Source of the DNA: Planctomycetota bacterium
GTDB taxonomy: Bacteria > Planctomycetota > Phycisphaerae > UBA1845 > UTPLA1
Length of the DNA: 64,000 bases
Direction of reading: 5' to 3'
NCBI GenBank assembly: GCA_015654675.1
Contig: JAATGM010000055.1
Location: 186,908 to 250,907, forward strand
Part shown: one piece after another, positions 1 through 8,863 of the stretch
Layout of the letters: each line of letters begins with the position of its first letter
Position numbering within the stretch: the first letter of the stretch is position 1
The notes under the pieces: generated by a model
What the model was told of the DNA's origin: nothing
The model's input: only the letters and a program-made list of their open reading frames with translations
The model's database searches: none
Program-made: the position numbers and the translations under genes

Positions 1-11
1 GTTTCGGTTCG

Positions 12-1199
12 TCAACCTAGCGTCTGCACTTCGACTGAATAGACTGGTGGGAGGTCTCGGACTATGGGGGCCCACGAGTCGCCGCCGTCGGGGGAGCAGT
101 AGACCTGGCCGCCGGTTGTGCCGAAGTAGATGCCGCATTTGTCGAGCTGGTCGACCGCCATCGCTTCGCGGAGGACGTTGACGTAGCAGTCCTTCTGCGG
201 GAGGCCGTTGGTCAGTGCTTCCCACTCGTTGCCGCCGGTCTTGCTGCGATAGACGCGGAGCTGGCCGTCGAGCGGGTAGTGCTCGGAGTCGCTCTTGATC
301 GGCACGACGAAGACCGTCTCGGGTTCGTGGGCATGGACGTCGATCGGGAAGCCGAAGTCGGTGGGCAGATTGCCGCTGACTTTTTTCCAGGTGTCGCCGG
401 CGTCGTCGCTGCGGCAGACGTGCCAGTGCAGTTGCATGAAGAGCGTGTTGGGGCGGGCGGCGTTCAGGGCGATGCGGTGGACGCAGAAGCCGACCTCGGG
501 GGCCTGCTCGGGGAGATACTTCGACGCGAGGCCGCGGTTTTTGGGGGCCCAGGTTTGGCCGCCATCATCGCTGCGGAAGACGCCGGCCGCTGAGATTGCG
601 CCGAAGATGCGGTTGGTGTTCTTCGGATCGAGCACGATGGTGTGCAGGCCCATGCCGCCGGCGCCGGGCTGCCACTTGGGGCCGGTGCCATGTCCGCGCA
701 GTCCGGGCAACTCGTGCCACGACTTTCCGCCGTCGGTGGTGCGGAAGATGGCTGCGTCCTCGACGCCAGCGTAGACGGTGTCGGGATCGTGCAGCGATGG
801 TTCGAGGTGCCAGACGCGCTTGAACTCCCACGGGTGCTGGGTGCCGTCGTACCATTGGTGGGTGGTGAGCGGTTTGCCGGCCGGGCCGTCGGTGTCGTAG
901 GCGAACTTGTTGCTTTCGCCCATCGGCATGCCGTCGGGCGTGGTGGTGGGCTGGCCGGCGGGGGTGCCGGGCTGGTGCCAGGTTTTTCCGCCGTCGTCGG
1001 AGCGCTGAATGATCTGGCCGAACCAGCCGCTGGTTTGCGAGACAAAGATGCGATTGGGGTCGGCGGGCGAGCCCTTGGCGTGGTAGATCTCCCAGCCGGC
1101 GAAGTGCGGGCCGGCGACGTCCCACTTCTGGCGCTTGGCGTCGGAGGTCAGGACGAATGCGCCTTTTTTTGTTCCAACGAGTACGCGGACCTGGCTCAT
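12..1199 (-). CDS. BNR/Asp-box beta-propeller protein (sialidase superfamily fold)
   Basis: About 395 residues with at least five Asp-box-like motifs ([40 protein letters not shown]) spaced along the chain. These mark a BNR/VPS10-type beta-propeller. Such proteins include sialidases and also many non-catalytic propellers; I see no sialidase catalytic set, so no enzymatic role is assigned. There is no signal peptide: the N-terminus reads [15 protein letters not shown], so a cytoplasmic location is likely. The start was chosen at 1199 because a GAGGAG Shine-Dalgarno lies just upstream; a longer frame running to 1259 lacks one. The gene is complete, with its stop at the left edge of the window. 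Confidence 0.8.
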   Translation of the reverse strand: MSQVRVLVGTKKGAFVLTSDAKRQKWDVAGPHFAGWEIYHAKGSPADPNRIFVSQTSGWFGQIIQRSDDGGKTWHQPGTPAGQPTTTPDGMPMGESNKFAYDTDGPAGKPLTTHQWYDGTQHPWEFKRVWHLEPSLHDPDTVYAGVEDAAIFRTTDGGKSWHELPGLRGHGTGPKWQPGAGGMGLHTIVLDPKNTNRIFGAISAAGVFRSDDGGQTWAPKNRGLASKYLPEQAPEVGFCVHRIALNAARPNTLFMQLHWHVCRSDDAGDTWKKVSGNLPTDFGFPIDVHAHEPETVFVVPIKSDSEHYPLDGQLRVYRSKTGGNEWEALTNGLPQKDCYVNVLREAMAVDQLDKCGIYFGTTGGQVYCSPDGGDSWAPIVRDLPPVYSVEVQTLG

Positions 1200-1318
1200 G
1201 TAAAGCTCCTCTTGGATGACGACCGCAAGGGTCATCGTACCAGCCGGGGCGCGGGGCATTCAATTGCCTCGTCTCGGCGGATGGATCGACTCAGTCGGTT
1301 GGGGGTACGGCGATTTCG

Positions 1319-1798
1319 CTATTCCAGGACGATCATGGGTCGTGCGGATCCGGTGGCTTTGGGCAGGGGCAGGAAGCGGCCAATGGCAAAGCGGCCCGGG
1401 CCCGCGATGAGGATCGGGGCCAGCAGGCCGATGAGGGCGAGGTTGTATTCGAAGCCGGCCGTGGCGAGTGTGCTCTCCGGGCCCTGGCCCATGAAGAAGC
1501 CGTTCTTGCCGTGCACCATTTTGATGGCGCCGATCATGATGACGATGAGCGACGCGGCGGAGAAGCGCGTCAGGAAGCCGAAGATCAATCCGAGTCCGCC
1601 GAAAAATTCGCCAATCGTCACGGGATAACCAATCGGTCCCATGAACTTGACCATGTTGCTGATGCCGGGGCCGCCCCAGGCGCCGAAGAGCTTCTGCGCG
1701 CCGTGGGCGGCGAAGATGATTCCGACGATGAGGCGAACGATCAGCAGGGCGACGTCGACCGCGGTGCGATCGGCTTGTCGGACTTGGATGTCGGTCAT
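1319..1798 (-). CDS. DoxX family membrane protein
   Basis: 159 residues with four hydrophobic segments and the DoxX-family pattern: RLIVGIIFAAHGAQKLFG near the N-terminus, then GEFFGGLGLIFGFLTR. DoxX proteins are small inner-membrane proteins, some linked to quinone or thiosulfate oxidoreduction or to redox stress; the exact role here is unknown. Its ATG overlaps the stop of the upstream AHSA1-domain gene (ATGA at 1795-1798), so the two are probably translationally coupled. It is the last gene of an arsR-AHSA1-doxX operon. Confidence 0.85.
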   Translation of the reverse strand: MTDIQVRQADRTAVDVALLIVRLIVGIIFAAHGAQKLFGAWGGPGISNMVKFMGPIGYPVTIGEFFGGLGLIFGFLTRFSAASLIVIMIGAIKMVHGKNGFFMGQGPESTLATAGFEYNLALIGLLAPILIAGPGRFAIGRFLPLPKATGSARPMIVLE

Positions 1799-2790
1799 GA
1801 CCGCTCCTTTGCGAGGTAATCGGCGAGCTGGTCGAAGGTGCCAGTCCAGCCCATGGTCATGCTTTCGTGGCCGGTGTCAAACGTCTTCTGTTCGGCAGCG
1901 GTGGCGTCGAGCGCCTGCCAATGGATCGTGACCACAGTGCCGCCACCTTTGCCGGCGTGCGTCGCGAAGGTTGTGGTCGAGAGCATTTCGAGCGGCCATT
2001 CGGCGTGGCCGGGGTGGCGGGCGACGTTGCCTTTTTCGTCGGAGAATGAATTGACGAGGACGATTCGTTCCATGGGGACGATTTCGCGATAGGCGAACTT
2101 GCCCCACATGTCGTGGCCGTCGGGCGAGCGGAGGCAGTAGTGGAAACTGCCGCCGGGGCGAAAGTCGAGCTTGGCGGTAGACATGGTGAAGCCCTTCGGG
2201 CCGAACCAGCGGATGAGCTGGTCGCGTTCGGTCCATGCTTTCCAGACGCGGTCGAGCGGGGCATCAAAGACGCGCGAGATGACGAACGGCGGACTCGCTG
2301 CGATGTCGGAGGCGCCCTCGGCCAGCAAATCGGCGAGTCGGCCGACGTGCTGATTCAGTCCGTCGACGGCGCCGTAGGTGGTGATGACGTGTTCGCGGGC
2401 CGCGGCGGAGGGGAAGGTCATCCGCATGGAGAGAAGCGTTTTGCCGCCGTGGTCGTCAAAGGTGACCTGGACCTGGAAGTTGATCGGCTCGGCGTCCTTT
2501 TCGTTGCCGTGTTTGTAGACGAGGCGGCTGGGGGCGACGATTTCCTGGTAGGTGATGACGTTGGGATAGTCGGTGCCGTCGGGGCCGTGCATGATGAAGC
2601 GCCAGACGCCGCCGGGGCGGAGGTCCATTTTTTCGGTGGTGGTGGTGAAGCCCTTGGGACCCCACCAGCGGGCGACGTGCTTCGGATCGGTCCAGAGCTT
2701 GAAGACGAGTTCGCGCGGCGCGTCCAGCAGGCGTGTGGCGGTGATTTCGCGATCGCCGACCAGGGTCGCGGGCGTGTTCATGACGTTCAT
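1795..2790 (-). CDS. Tandem SRPBCC/AHSA1-domain protein
   Basis: 331 residues made of two consecutive AHSA1 (activator of Hsp90 ATPase homologue, START/SRPBCC fold) domains. The first covers roughly residues 10-150 (RLLDAPRELVFKLWTDP, WWGPKGF) and the second roughly 165-330 (RVFDAPLDRVWKAWTERD, RWFGPKGF). Each has the family's typical opening and W-x-GPKGF signature, so this is an internal duplication or fusion of what is usually a single ~150-residue protein. These domains bind hydrophobic ligands in a deep pocket; the ligand is unknown. The start overlaps the stop of the upstream ArsR gene (2787-2790), and an AAAGGAAAG ribosome site precedes it. Confidence 0.87.
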   Translation of the reverse strand: MNVMNTPATLVGDREITATRLLDAPRELVFKLWTDPKHVARWWGPKGFTTTTEKMDLRPGGVWRFIMHGPDGTDYPNVITYQEIVAPSRLVYKHGNEKDAEPINFQVQVTFDDHGGKTLLSMRMTFPSAAAREHVITTYGAVDGLNQHVGRLADLLAEGASDIAASPPFVISRVFDAPLDRVWKAWTERDQLIRWFGPKGFTMSTAKLDFRPGGSFHYCLRSPDGHDMWGKFAYREIVPMERIVLVNSFSDEKGNVARHPGHAEWPLEMLSTTTFATHAGKGGGTVVTIHWQALDATAAEQKTFDTGHESMTMGWTGTFDQLADYLAKERS

Positions 2791-3143
2791 GTTCGCTTTC
2801 CTTTGACTCGGGGTTGTGGTTTCGTGGGCTGGAGCTCGCGCAGGTATTCTTCGAGGCGATCCAGACTTTCATCCCAGAAGCGACGGTAGTGGTCGAGCCA
2901 GCTTGCCGCGGCCTTGAGCGGTTGGGGTTTGAGCCGGCAGGGCCGCCATTGGGCGTGGCGCGAGCGGGTGATGAGACCGCTGCGTTCGAGCACTTTGAGG
3001 TGCTTGGAGATTCCGGGGAGCGTCATTTTGAAGGGCTTGGCCAGCTCGCTGACGGAGGTTTCTCCCTTTGTCAGCCGGCCGAGGATAGCCCGGCGGGTGG
3101 GGTCTGCCAGGGCGGCGAAGGTGATGCTGAGCGGGTCGGGCAT
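2787..3143 (-). CDS. ArsR-type winged-helix transcriptional regulator
   Basis: 118 residues with an ArsR helix-turn-helix: LADPTRRAILGRL, then SVSELAKPFKMTLPGISKHLKVLERSGL split over the recognition region. This subclass has no metal-binding CxC motif and is commonly encoded beside AHSA1-domain genes. It heads the arsR-AHSA1-doxX operon and probably represses it. The ATG at 3143 was preferred to a TTG at 3155; neither has a clear Shine-Dalgarno. An exact palindrome lies 16 bases upstream and is a natural operator candidate. Confidence 0.88.
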   Translation of the reverse strand: MPDPLSITFAALADPTRRAILGRLTKGETSVSELAKPFKMTLPGISKHLKVLERSGLITRSRHAQWRPCRLKPQPLKAAASWLDHYRRFWDESLDRLEEYLRELQPTKPQPRVKGKRT

Positions 3144-3158
3144 GTATTGCACCAACAG

Positions 3159-3168
3159 GTTAATTAAC
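3159..3168. promoter_or_regulatory. Palindrome GTTAATTAAC, candidate ArsR operator
   Basis: A perfect 10-base palindrome in an AT-rich patch immediately before the arsR start. Autoregulation by binding a dyad over the promoter is usual for ArsR regulators; binding here is inferred. Confidence 0.45.
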
Positions 3169-3257
3169 TAATCGGTAAAATATTATCTGAAGTTCAGCGT
3201 GTCAAGCGCACGCCTGCGGCGACAGCGCGCATCCGTCAGGCGGCGAAGCGGGGTATC

Positions 3258-3569
3258 ATGCCGGGCGGCCGATCAGTGGAGCGAGGCGATCAATTCGTGC
3301 GGGTGCTGCGGTACATTGCGGTCTGCCTGGGTTTCCTGGCGGTTACTGCCGTTGTGCTGCGGATGTACTACTTCACTGCATATTTCGTGTGGTCGACGGC
3401 TGTGCCGGGGAGCGACATCAGCGCCGCGCGTCGTAATGCGAACCTGTACTTCGCCGGAGGAACGCTACTGCTCGGCGCAGAGATCGTGTGCGCGGCCATT
3501 CTCATTCTTCGGATCGTGAGACAGCGTCGCAATCAGCGAGGGTTTCCGGTTATTGTCGACGCAGAATGA
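3258..3569 (+). CDS. Small two-TM membrane protein of unknown function
   Basis: 103 residues with two strong hydrophobic helices, about residues 18-40 (LRYIAVCLGFLAVTAVVL) and 65-88 (YFAGGTLLLGAEIVCAAILIL), followed by a basic stretch RIVRQRRNQR. I do not recognise a family. The coding case rests on the two helices and positive-inside charges; no strong ribosome site is visible. A GTG at 3297, preceded by a purine-rich stretch, is an alternative start. It sits alone between the arsR operon (divergent) and the FHA gene (convergent). Confidence 0.5.
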   Translation: MPGGRSVERGDQFVRVLRYIAVCLGFLAVTAVVLRMYYFTAYFVWSTAVPGSDISAARRNANLYFAGGTLLLGAEIVCAAILILRIVRQRRNQRGFPVIVDAE

Positions 3570-3607
3570 AGCGGCGCTGCCGGCGCGAAGCGGTGTGAGG
3601 CCGAGGG

Positions 3608-4171
3608 TCAGGGCTCGCCGAGGTCGATGTCTGAATCTTCGTTGTCGGGCATTTCTTCGAGGATCGACGCGAAGGAGTCGTCGTCGGGGCTGACGTCGAC
3701 TTCGAGCAGGGCCGAATCGGAAAGTTCTTCGAGGACCTCGGGCAGTTCCGGCTCAGCGGCGGCTGCATCAATGGCGGCGCCGTTGGCGGCGATTTGCTTC
3801 GACTCGATGGCGCGGGTGCTGTCGTCCGGGTTGGTCGTGGGCGACGGGGCTGAGAGAAGCGGTTCGATCTGCTCGGGCTGGCCGTCAATCTGGACTGTGA
3901 AGACGACGGAACCAACCTGCAGTCGGTCGCCGGCTTTGAGCTTCTTCTCGAGGACGCGCTTGCCGTTGATGTAGGTTCCGTTGCTGGAACCCAGGTCCTT
4001 GAGCTTGAGCGAGCCGTTGTTCTGGATGACCTCGCAATGTTTTCGTGAAACCTGGCCGAGCGGAACGCGCATACCGCATTCCTCGCCACGGCCGATGAGG
4101 GTTGAAGATTTGGTTATGGGAAAATCCCGACGCTGGCCGTCGGGCCTGAACATCACCAGGATTGCTTTCAT
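3608..4171 (-). CDS. FHA-domain protein
   Basis: 187 residues. The N-terminal ~95 residues are a forkhead-associated domain: LIGRGEECGMRV, SRKHCEV and GSSNGTYING are the phosphothreonine-binding loops. The second half is acidic and low in complexity (many E and D, for example SPDDDSFASILEEMP), probably disordered. FHA domains read phosphothreonine peptides made by Ser/Thr kinases, but no kinase gene lies in the window. The start at 4171 (MKAILVMF) was chosen over in-frame upstream ATGs because a GGAGGA ribosome site precedes it. It faces hemW across a 181-base divergent region. Confidence 0.85.
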   Translation of the reverse strand: MKAILVMFRPDGQRRDFPITKSSTLIGRGEECGMRVPLGQVSRKHCEVIQNNGSLKLKDLGSSNGTYINGKRVLEKKLKAGDRLQVGSVVFTVQIDGQPEQIEPLLSAPSPTTNPDDSTRAIESKQIAANGAAIDAAAAEPELPEVLEELSDSALLEVDVSPDDDSFASILEEMPDNEDSDIDLGEP

Positions 4172-4288
4172 TCGTGGCAGTCCTCCGGCACGGCTCATCC
4201 GTTCGCCGGCAGGCATCTAACGGGGCTGCGAGAAGCCGTTAGGCATCATTTACCCTACCATCCCCCGGCGGGCCGTTCAAGCACTAAG

Positions 4289-4309
4289 TCAATGATAGCA
4301 TGTCATTGA
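4289..4309. promoter_or_regulatory. Dyad TCAATGA-N7-TCATTGA between FHA gene and hemW
   Basis: Exact 7-base inverted repeat with a 7-base spacer in the divergent region between the FHA gene and hemW. The geometry suits a dimeric regulator; no regulator can be named. A TAGGAT hexamer at 4339-4344, 8 bases before the hemW ATG, could be its -10 element. Confidence 0.35.
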
Positions 4310-4352
4310 GGCAGCCGACGGAGCACCGTCAATTGCGTTAGGATCGTGCGAT

Positions 4353-5531
4353 ATGGCACAGGCGAAAGCGAATGCTGGAAGTGGCGGTGGCGTGGGGTGG
4401 TACGTGCATTTGCCATTCTGTACGACCAAGTGCGGGTACTGTGATTTTTATTCCCTGCCGACTCAAGAGGACTGGATACCGGACCTAGTGAAGGCCGTTC
4501 GTCGCGAAATGGAGGTTCGCGATCCCGGGCGGGCGATCCGGACGGTGTTTGTCGGCGGGGGGACGCCGACGGTGCTGCCGGCCGATGCGTTGCGGGCGGT
4601 GCTGGAGCCGATTTCGGAGCGGGTGAAAAAAGCGGGCGTTGAGATCGAGTTCACGTGCGAGGCGAATCCTTCGACGGCGGACGAGCTGAAGCTGGAGCTG
4701 CTGCGCGAAATGGGGGTGAACCGGGTTTCGTTCGGGGCACAGTCGTTTGATTTGGGCGAGCTGGCGGTGTTGCAGCGGTTGCACGATCCGTCGCATATCG
4801 CGGAGGCGGTTTCGCTGGCGCGGGCGGCGGGGTTTGAGAATGTGAATCTCGATCTGATTTTCGGGGTGCCGGGGCAGACGATGAAGTCGTGGCGGAACTC
4901 GCTGCGGCGGGCGATCGAGCTGGGTCCGGATCATGTGTCGTGTTATGGGCTGATGTATGAGGAGGGGACGGCGCTAACCAAGCAGCGACGGATGGGGCTG
5001 GTGCGGCCGTGCGACGAGGACGTCGAGGCGGAGATGTTTGAGGCGACGATTTCGGATCTGGGGGCGGCGGGGTATGAGCAGTATGAGATCAGCAACTTTG
5101 CGCGCGGCGGGCGGCGATGCGAGCATAATTTGATCTATTGGCGGAACGAGGAGTATCTGGGCGTCGGTCCTTCGGCCGTGTCGTATCTCGGCGGCGTGCG
5201 GCAGAAGACGAAGGCGGATGTGAAGGCGTATATCGAGACCTGGGCGGGGGCAGAGGCCCCCGGTACCCTCGCGGCTACACTGGTTTTCGAAAGTGAGGAG
5301 CTGGGGCGCGAGGCGCGGGCACGGGAGACGGCAGTACAGATGCTGCGGTTGAATGACGGGATTGAGCTGGGGCGGTTTACGGCTCAGACCGGGTATGAAG
5401 CGCGGGAGCTGTTTGGGGCGGCGATTGAGAAGAATGCGGCGGCGGGGCTTTTGAGCAATGGGGGCGGGGCGATTCGACTGACGCGGGCGGGGCAGTTGTT
5501 GGCAAATCGGGTGATGGAAGACTTCTTGTAG
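4353..5531 (+). CDS. hemW: HemW-like radical SAM protein (coproporphyrinogen III oxidase-like)
   Basis: 392 residues, the usual length for HemW. The radical SAM cluster motif CTTKCGYC provides C23, C27 and C30, preceded by YVHLPFC as in HemW/HemN. Later motifs are GGGTPTVL, EANP, NRVSFGAQSF, DLIFGVPGQT and ISNFA. HemW proteins bind heme and insert it into respiratory proteins; many genomes call them oxygen-independent coproporphyrinogen oxidases. The HemN-specific N-terminal extension is absent, favouring HemW. No Shine-Dalgarno precedes the ATG. Confidence 0.92.
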   Translation: MAQAKANAGSGGGVGWYVHLPFCTTKCGYCDFYSLPTQEDWIPDLVKAVRREMEVRDPGRAIRTVFVGGGTPTVLPADALRAVLEPISERVKKAGVEIEFTCEANPSTADELKLELLREMGVNRVSFGAQSFDLGELAVLQRLHDPSHIAEAVSLARAAGFENVNLDLIFGVPGQTMKSWRNSLRRAIELGPDHVSCYGLMYEEGTALTKQRRMGLVRPCDEDVEAEMFEATISDLGAAGYEQYEISNFARGGRRCEHNLIYWRNEEYLGVGPSAVSYLGGVRQKTKADVKAYIETWAGAEAPGTLAATLVFESEELGREARARETAVQMLRLNDGIELGRFTAQTGYEARELFGAAIEKNAAAGLLSNGGGAIRLTRAGQLLANRVMEDFL

Positions 5532-5547
5532 TCGTCGGTGGGCCGGG

Positions 5548-5817
5548 CTAGACCAGCAGGGCGGCGGCTTCGGCGTCTGCGAGAACCTCTTCGGTGGGTA
5601 CCATGGTGATGACGTCCCACGGGCAGACCTGGGCGCAGAGCTTGCAGCCGATGCAGCGTTTCATGTCGATGGTGCAAACGCCCATCGCATAGCCGGGGTG
5701 GATCGGGTCGTGGACTTTATCGATGCAATCGACCGGGCAGACGGTGATGCAGGCATCGCAGCCGGTGCAGAGGTCTTCGTCGAGGATGGCGAGTTGTTTG
5801 GGGAGCTTTTTGGCCAT
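5548..5817 (-). CDS. Ferredoxin, two [4Fe-4S] clusters
   Basis: 89 residues with two complete cluster motifs: CTGCDACITVCP (C17, C20, C23, C27) and CIGCKLCAQVCP (C55, C58, C61, C65). Extra cysteines occur at 31 and 48. It is a soluble low-potential electron carrier; the partner is not evident. The gene ends 16 bases from the end of hemW, converging on it. HemW is itself an iron-sulfur protein, but a functional link is only speculation. Confidence 0.9.
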   Translation of the reverse strand: MAKKLPKQLAILDEDLCTGCDACITVCPVDCIDKVHDPIHPGYAMGVCTIDMKRCIGCKLCAQVCPWDVITMVPTEEVLADAEAAALLV

Positions 5818-5889
5818 TGGGGCTGACGCGGTCCTCTGCCGCGGCAGACGATCGGCCGCGGGAAGAGGAATTTAGCCGTCTAAACCGGG

Positions 5890-6753
5890 TCAGGCAAGCA
5901 GGTTGCCGATCTTGCTGGCGGCGGCCTGCCGGGACGCGGCAATGCGGGCGTGCAGCGCCAATTTTGTCAGGTCGGCGTCCGGCTTGGTCTGTCCGTTCCC
6001 GTTGCCGTTTCCGTTTCCATTGGCGTGACCGTTGCCATTGCCGTTGGTGGTGACGGGTTTTCCATTGGCCGGGATTCTTTGACCGTCGATGTCGACCGTT
6101 GCGACCGGAGCGAGGACGCGGACCGGAAGCGTTTCGAAATTAACGATCTGCTCCGTCGTAACGAGGAACGCGCCCTTGGCTTCCATCTGCCGCATGGCGA
6201 GATCGCCGTCGGGGGCGTTCCAGTGACCGCAAGCATCCTTAATGACGATGACGTTTCGCTGGCGCGTCAGGAGCGCGAGGACGGTGGCTTTGATGCAGCG
6301 CTCGGCCATGACGCCGAAGACGATCTGATGCGTGATGGTCATTTCGGTCAGGAGGCGATCGGCCTTCGGGTTTCCGAGTAGATCGCGCGTTCGCTTGGCG
6401 AAGATGACCTGTCGATATCTTGAGAGAACATCCGGCGGAAGGTCGAGCGTGTTATCGCCGTCGAGCATGATGCGGCGCGGAAGCAACGTGAATGGAAGCT
6501 TTCGCTGGCCGGGCGTTCGATCGATGCAATGTCGGGGATGCCCGTTGGTTGGTTCGTCAGCGCGGTGGGCGTCGAGACTGGAGATGACTGGGACGCCGAA
6601 CTGCCTGGCCCATTCGAAGAGGCGGCGGATATTTGGAATTATTTCGGCCCGGTTTGAAACCGGGACGGCGCCCTTCGGTAACAAATAGTCGCACTGCGTA
6701 TTGAGGTCGAGGAGGACCCGATCGCAGCTTTTGCGGCGAAAGATCGTGCTCAT
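5890..6753 (-). CDS. Isochorismatase-like cysteine hydrolase with Asn-Gly-rich linker
   Basis: 287 residues. Residues ~10-205 carry the isochorismatase/cysteine hydrolase fold: LLDLNTQCDYL supplies the catalytic Asp region and FGVMAERCIKAT the nucleophilic cysteine. Family members hydrolyse amides or vinyl ethers (nicotinamide, isochorismate, carbamoyl compounds); the substrate cannot be read here. The C-terminus adds an unusual NGNGNGHANGNGNGNGNG linker and a short helical tail. Start at 6753 (MSTIF) is set by a GGAGGTGGGA ribosome site; a GTG two codons upstream is less likely. Confidence 0.82.
   Translation of the reverse strand: MSTIFRRKSCDRVLLDLNTQCDYLLPKGAVPVSNRAEIIPNIRRLFEWARQFGVPVISSLDAHRADEPTNGHPRHCIDRTPGQRKLPFTLLPRRIMLDGDNTLDLPPDVLSRYRQVIFAKRTRDLLGNPKADRLLTEMTITHQIVFGVMAERCIKATVLALLTRQRNVIVIKDACGHWNAPDGDLAMRQMEAKGAFLVTTEQIVNFETLPVRVLAPVATVDIDGQRIPANGKPVTTNGNGNGHANGNGNGNGNGQTKPDADLTKLALHARIAASRQAAASKIGNLLA
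5993..6050. repeat. Imperfect hexanucleotide repeat encoding an Asn-Gly linker
   Basis: Repeated GTTGCC/GTTTCC-type hexamers (plus-strand sense) inside the isochorismatase-like gene, encoding alternating Asn and Gly. Such tracts can change length by slippage without shifting frame. Confidence 0.7.
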
Positions 6754-7133
6754 TCCCACCTCCGCTGTCGCAACGGGCCATAAGGAGAACGGCCGCGAGA
6801 CGACAACCTGCTTCTTGCTTCTTCCCGGTGTTGGCTTTGGCGGTCTGCTTTTCGGAGAAGCAGAGAGGGGTGACTTCTTCCGCCCTTCCCAACCCTGCCC
6901 AATGTTACCCCCACGATGCGAGAGTCAATAGACCGGGTGGGAAAATTCACGCCGAATTTACGCGAGCAACCGGGTTCTCGGCCTTGGACTCGACAACTGG
7001 ACGAGACCGCAAATCTGACACAGGCCGCAAAATCGAACCGTTATGAATGCGCTGCCCAATCGGGGGCCGTGTGCCTTGACAGATTTCGGGGCGTGCGCGA
7101 CAACCTTGTCTCGCTGAATTGCGGGGAGGATTT
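6754..7133. other. Divergent intergenic region, ~380 bp, no gene seen
   Basis: Lies between the isochorismatase-like gene (leftward) and the proline-rich lipoprotein (rightward). Short frames here look random. A TTGACA hexamer at 7076-7081 is followed 17 bases later by GACAAC, only a weak -10 match, and that position overlaps a small dyad GACAACCTTGTC (7099-7110). These are candidate promoter and operator elements for the lipoprotein gene, with low certainty. Confidence 0.4.
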
Positions 7134-8528
7134 GTGACGCGATTATCCCATAATCAACGGACATTGCTTTGCCTTGCGGTCGTTGCGGCCGGTCTGGTCG
7201 CGACGGGATGCCAGGATGTCGACTGGGACTGGGAAAGCCGCTGGTGGCAGAAGCCGACGCGCGAGGTGAAGCCGGATCGTCGCGTGGCGCGCGACGGTCG
7301 GACGACGCCACCGCCGCAGCAAGCCGCGCCGCCGCCGAAGCCGGCCGAGTCGCCGCAGCCCGTCAGCGCATCGACGGTGACGCCGGGCAACGCGCCGCAA
7401 TCGGGCGTGCGAAGCAGTCCATCGCCGGCGTCGGGCGGCGATGCCGTGATCGAAGTTCAGTCGGATGAGCGCGTCGAATTGACGACGAGTCCGCCGCCTT
7501 CTCCGCAACCGGCGCCGCCCTCCGCGCTACCGCCGGCACCGACACGCAGCGAGCCGATTTTGCGCAGTGAGCCGATCGCGCGGAGCGAGCCGCAACCGAG
7601 CGCGTCGATCACGCCGAGCGAGCCAGCGGTGAGCCAGCGACCCGCGCCGCCGCCTGAGCCGGTCACGCAGCGACCAGCCGAGCAGCGACCAGCCGAAGCG
7701 CAGATCGCATCGGCGCGGACGAATGAACGCATGGCGATTCCGGACCGGTCGTCGAGCCCGACACCGAGTCCGACTGTTAGTTCGACGGCCAGTCCGACAG
7801 CCAGGCCCACCCCCGAGCCGGCGGTCGTCGCCCCGCCGCCTTCGGCGCCGATTTTGTCGAGCGGTCCGGATGTTTTCTATCAGCTTTATTTACTGAGCGA
7901 GCCATCTTCGCAGCGGGCAGCGCCGAACACGCAGCGTATGCAGCTTGCAAATGTGCCGGCGCGGTCGGCGGCGCAACTTGTCTCGCAGCTCTATCAGCCG
8001 GTGGGGCTGGGCGGTGGCGAGCGACAGACCTATTTGATTTATCAGGACCTTGATGAGTGGCGCGCGGCTCAGTCGGCAGTGGGGTGGATTGACGTGCCGT
8101 CGGGCTCGGCGTCGGGAATGGGTCGTGGGGTGCGATCTCTGATTGAAGTGGTCGGGGCCGGACCGATGCCGGATCGCGAGGCCGTGAACGCGGCGCATGC
8201 GGCGTTTTCGCAGGTGGTCGGCGACACGGGCGCGGACAGCCGAACACGCTGGGCGGCGGCGATGTGGGACGGCAAGCTTTCAAGCGAACAGTTGTTTGAC
8301 GATACGGCTGCCGCGGCGTCGTACGACATGGCGATCAAGCTGGCTCAGCCGGGCTCGGTGGAGCGGTTGGCAGCCATGTGGGCCAGGGCGGAGAGTTATC
8401 AGGCGGTGGGGGATCGCGATTCGGCGAAAAAGGCCTACGCAGCACTGGCGGACCAGTTTGGGCGGGCGCATCCGCGGTCGCAGGCGGTGCAGCGGGCTTC
8501 GACCTTGCGCGCGGGGGGCGGTCGATAG
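7134..8528 (+). CDS. Proline-rich lipoprotein of unknown function
   Basis: 464 residues starting at a GTG preceded by GGGGAGGA; a TTG at 7119 is in frame but overlaps that ribosome site. A signal peptide ends in LVATGC, a lipobox. Residues ~40-250 are a Pro/Ala/Ser-rich, repetitive linker (RSEP and RPAEQ repeats, a TPSPTVSSTASPTARPTPEP-like stretch). Residues ~255-460 are folded: a segment with VFYQLYLLSEP and a helical, tetratricopeptide-like C-terminus. The long linker suggests a lipid-anchored protein reaching through the envelope. I do not recognise the C-terminal domain. Confidence 0.75.
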   Translation: MTRLSHNQRTLLCLAVVAAGLVATGCQDVDWDWESRWWQKPTREVKPDRRVARDGRTTPPPQQAAPPPKPAESPQPVSASTVTPGNAPQSGVRSSPSPASGGDAVIEVQSDERVELTTSPPPSPQPAPPSALPPAPTRSEPILRSEPIARSEPQPSASITPSEPAVSQRPAPPPEPVTQRPAEQRPAEAQIASARTNERMAIPDRSSSPTPSPTVSSTASPTARPTPEPAVVAPPPSAPILSSGPDVFYQLYLLSEPSSQRAAPNTQRMQLANVPARSAAQLVSQLYQPVGLGGGERQTYLIYQDLDEWRAAQSAVGWIDVPSGSASGMGRGVRSLIEVVGAGPMPDREAVNAAHAAFSQVVGDTGADSRTRWAAAMWDGKLSSEQLFDDTAAAASYDMAIKLAQPGSVERLAAMWARAESYQAVGDRDSAKKAYAALADQFGRAHPRSQAVQRASTLRAGGGR

Positions 8529-8536
8529 GCCGTGTA

Positions 8537-8710
8537 TCAGCGCAGCGCGGTGGGCCGCTGACCCGGACGCATAAGGCGTACGCGGTCGGTCAGGCCTTCG
8601 AGCTGACGCAGGTAGTCGCTGAGTTCGTTTTCGGAAAAGCCCTCGAGGAATTCGGGGCGGACGGTGCGGTTGATCAGCTTGATTCGGTCGATCAGTTCTC
8701 GCTTCGACAT
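8537..8710 (-). CDS. Small hypothetical protein (57 aa)
   Basis: 57 residues beginning MSKRELIDRIKLINRTVRPE and containing FLEGFSENELSDYLRQLEGL, a compact, mostly helical, charged sequence. The frame extends upstream, but that part is low-quality Arg/Pro/Ser sequence, and the ATG at 8710 has a modest GGGAG/AGGG site before it. No family is recognised. It converges on the lipoprotein gene, with 8 bases between stops. Confidence 0.55.
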   Translation of the reverse strand: MSKRELIDRIKLINRTVRPEFLEGFSENELSDYLRQLEGLTDRVRLMRPGQRPTALR

Positions 8711-8863
8711 GCAGCCCTGCTCCCACGGCGGATCGGCGAAGGCGGGGCTCCGGTGGGTCGGATGCCCGGCCATGTGACTATCGGCGCGTGTTTCGGGGCG
8801 ACTTGAGGACGGATGTAACGAGCGGCGCGTTTCGATCGGAGGTTCCGGCATGAATGATCGCGT

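Noticed and set aside
7099..7110. GACAACCTTGTC as a LexA-type SOS box
   Set aside because: The dyad is short, the downstream lipoprotein is not a repair gene, and no matching second site was noticed.
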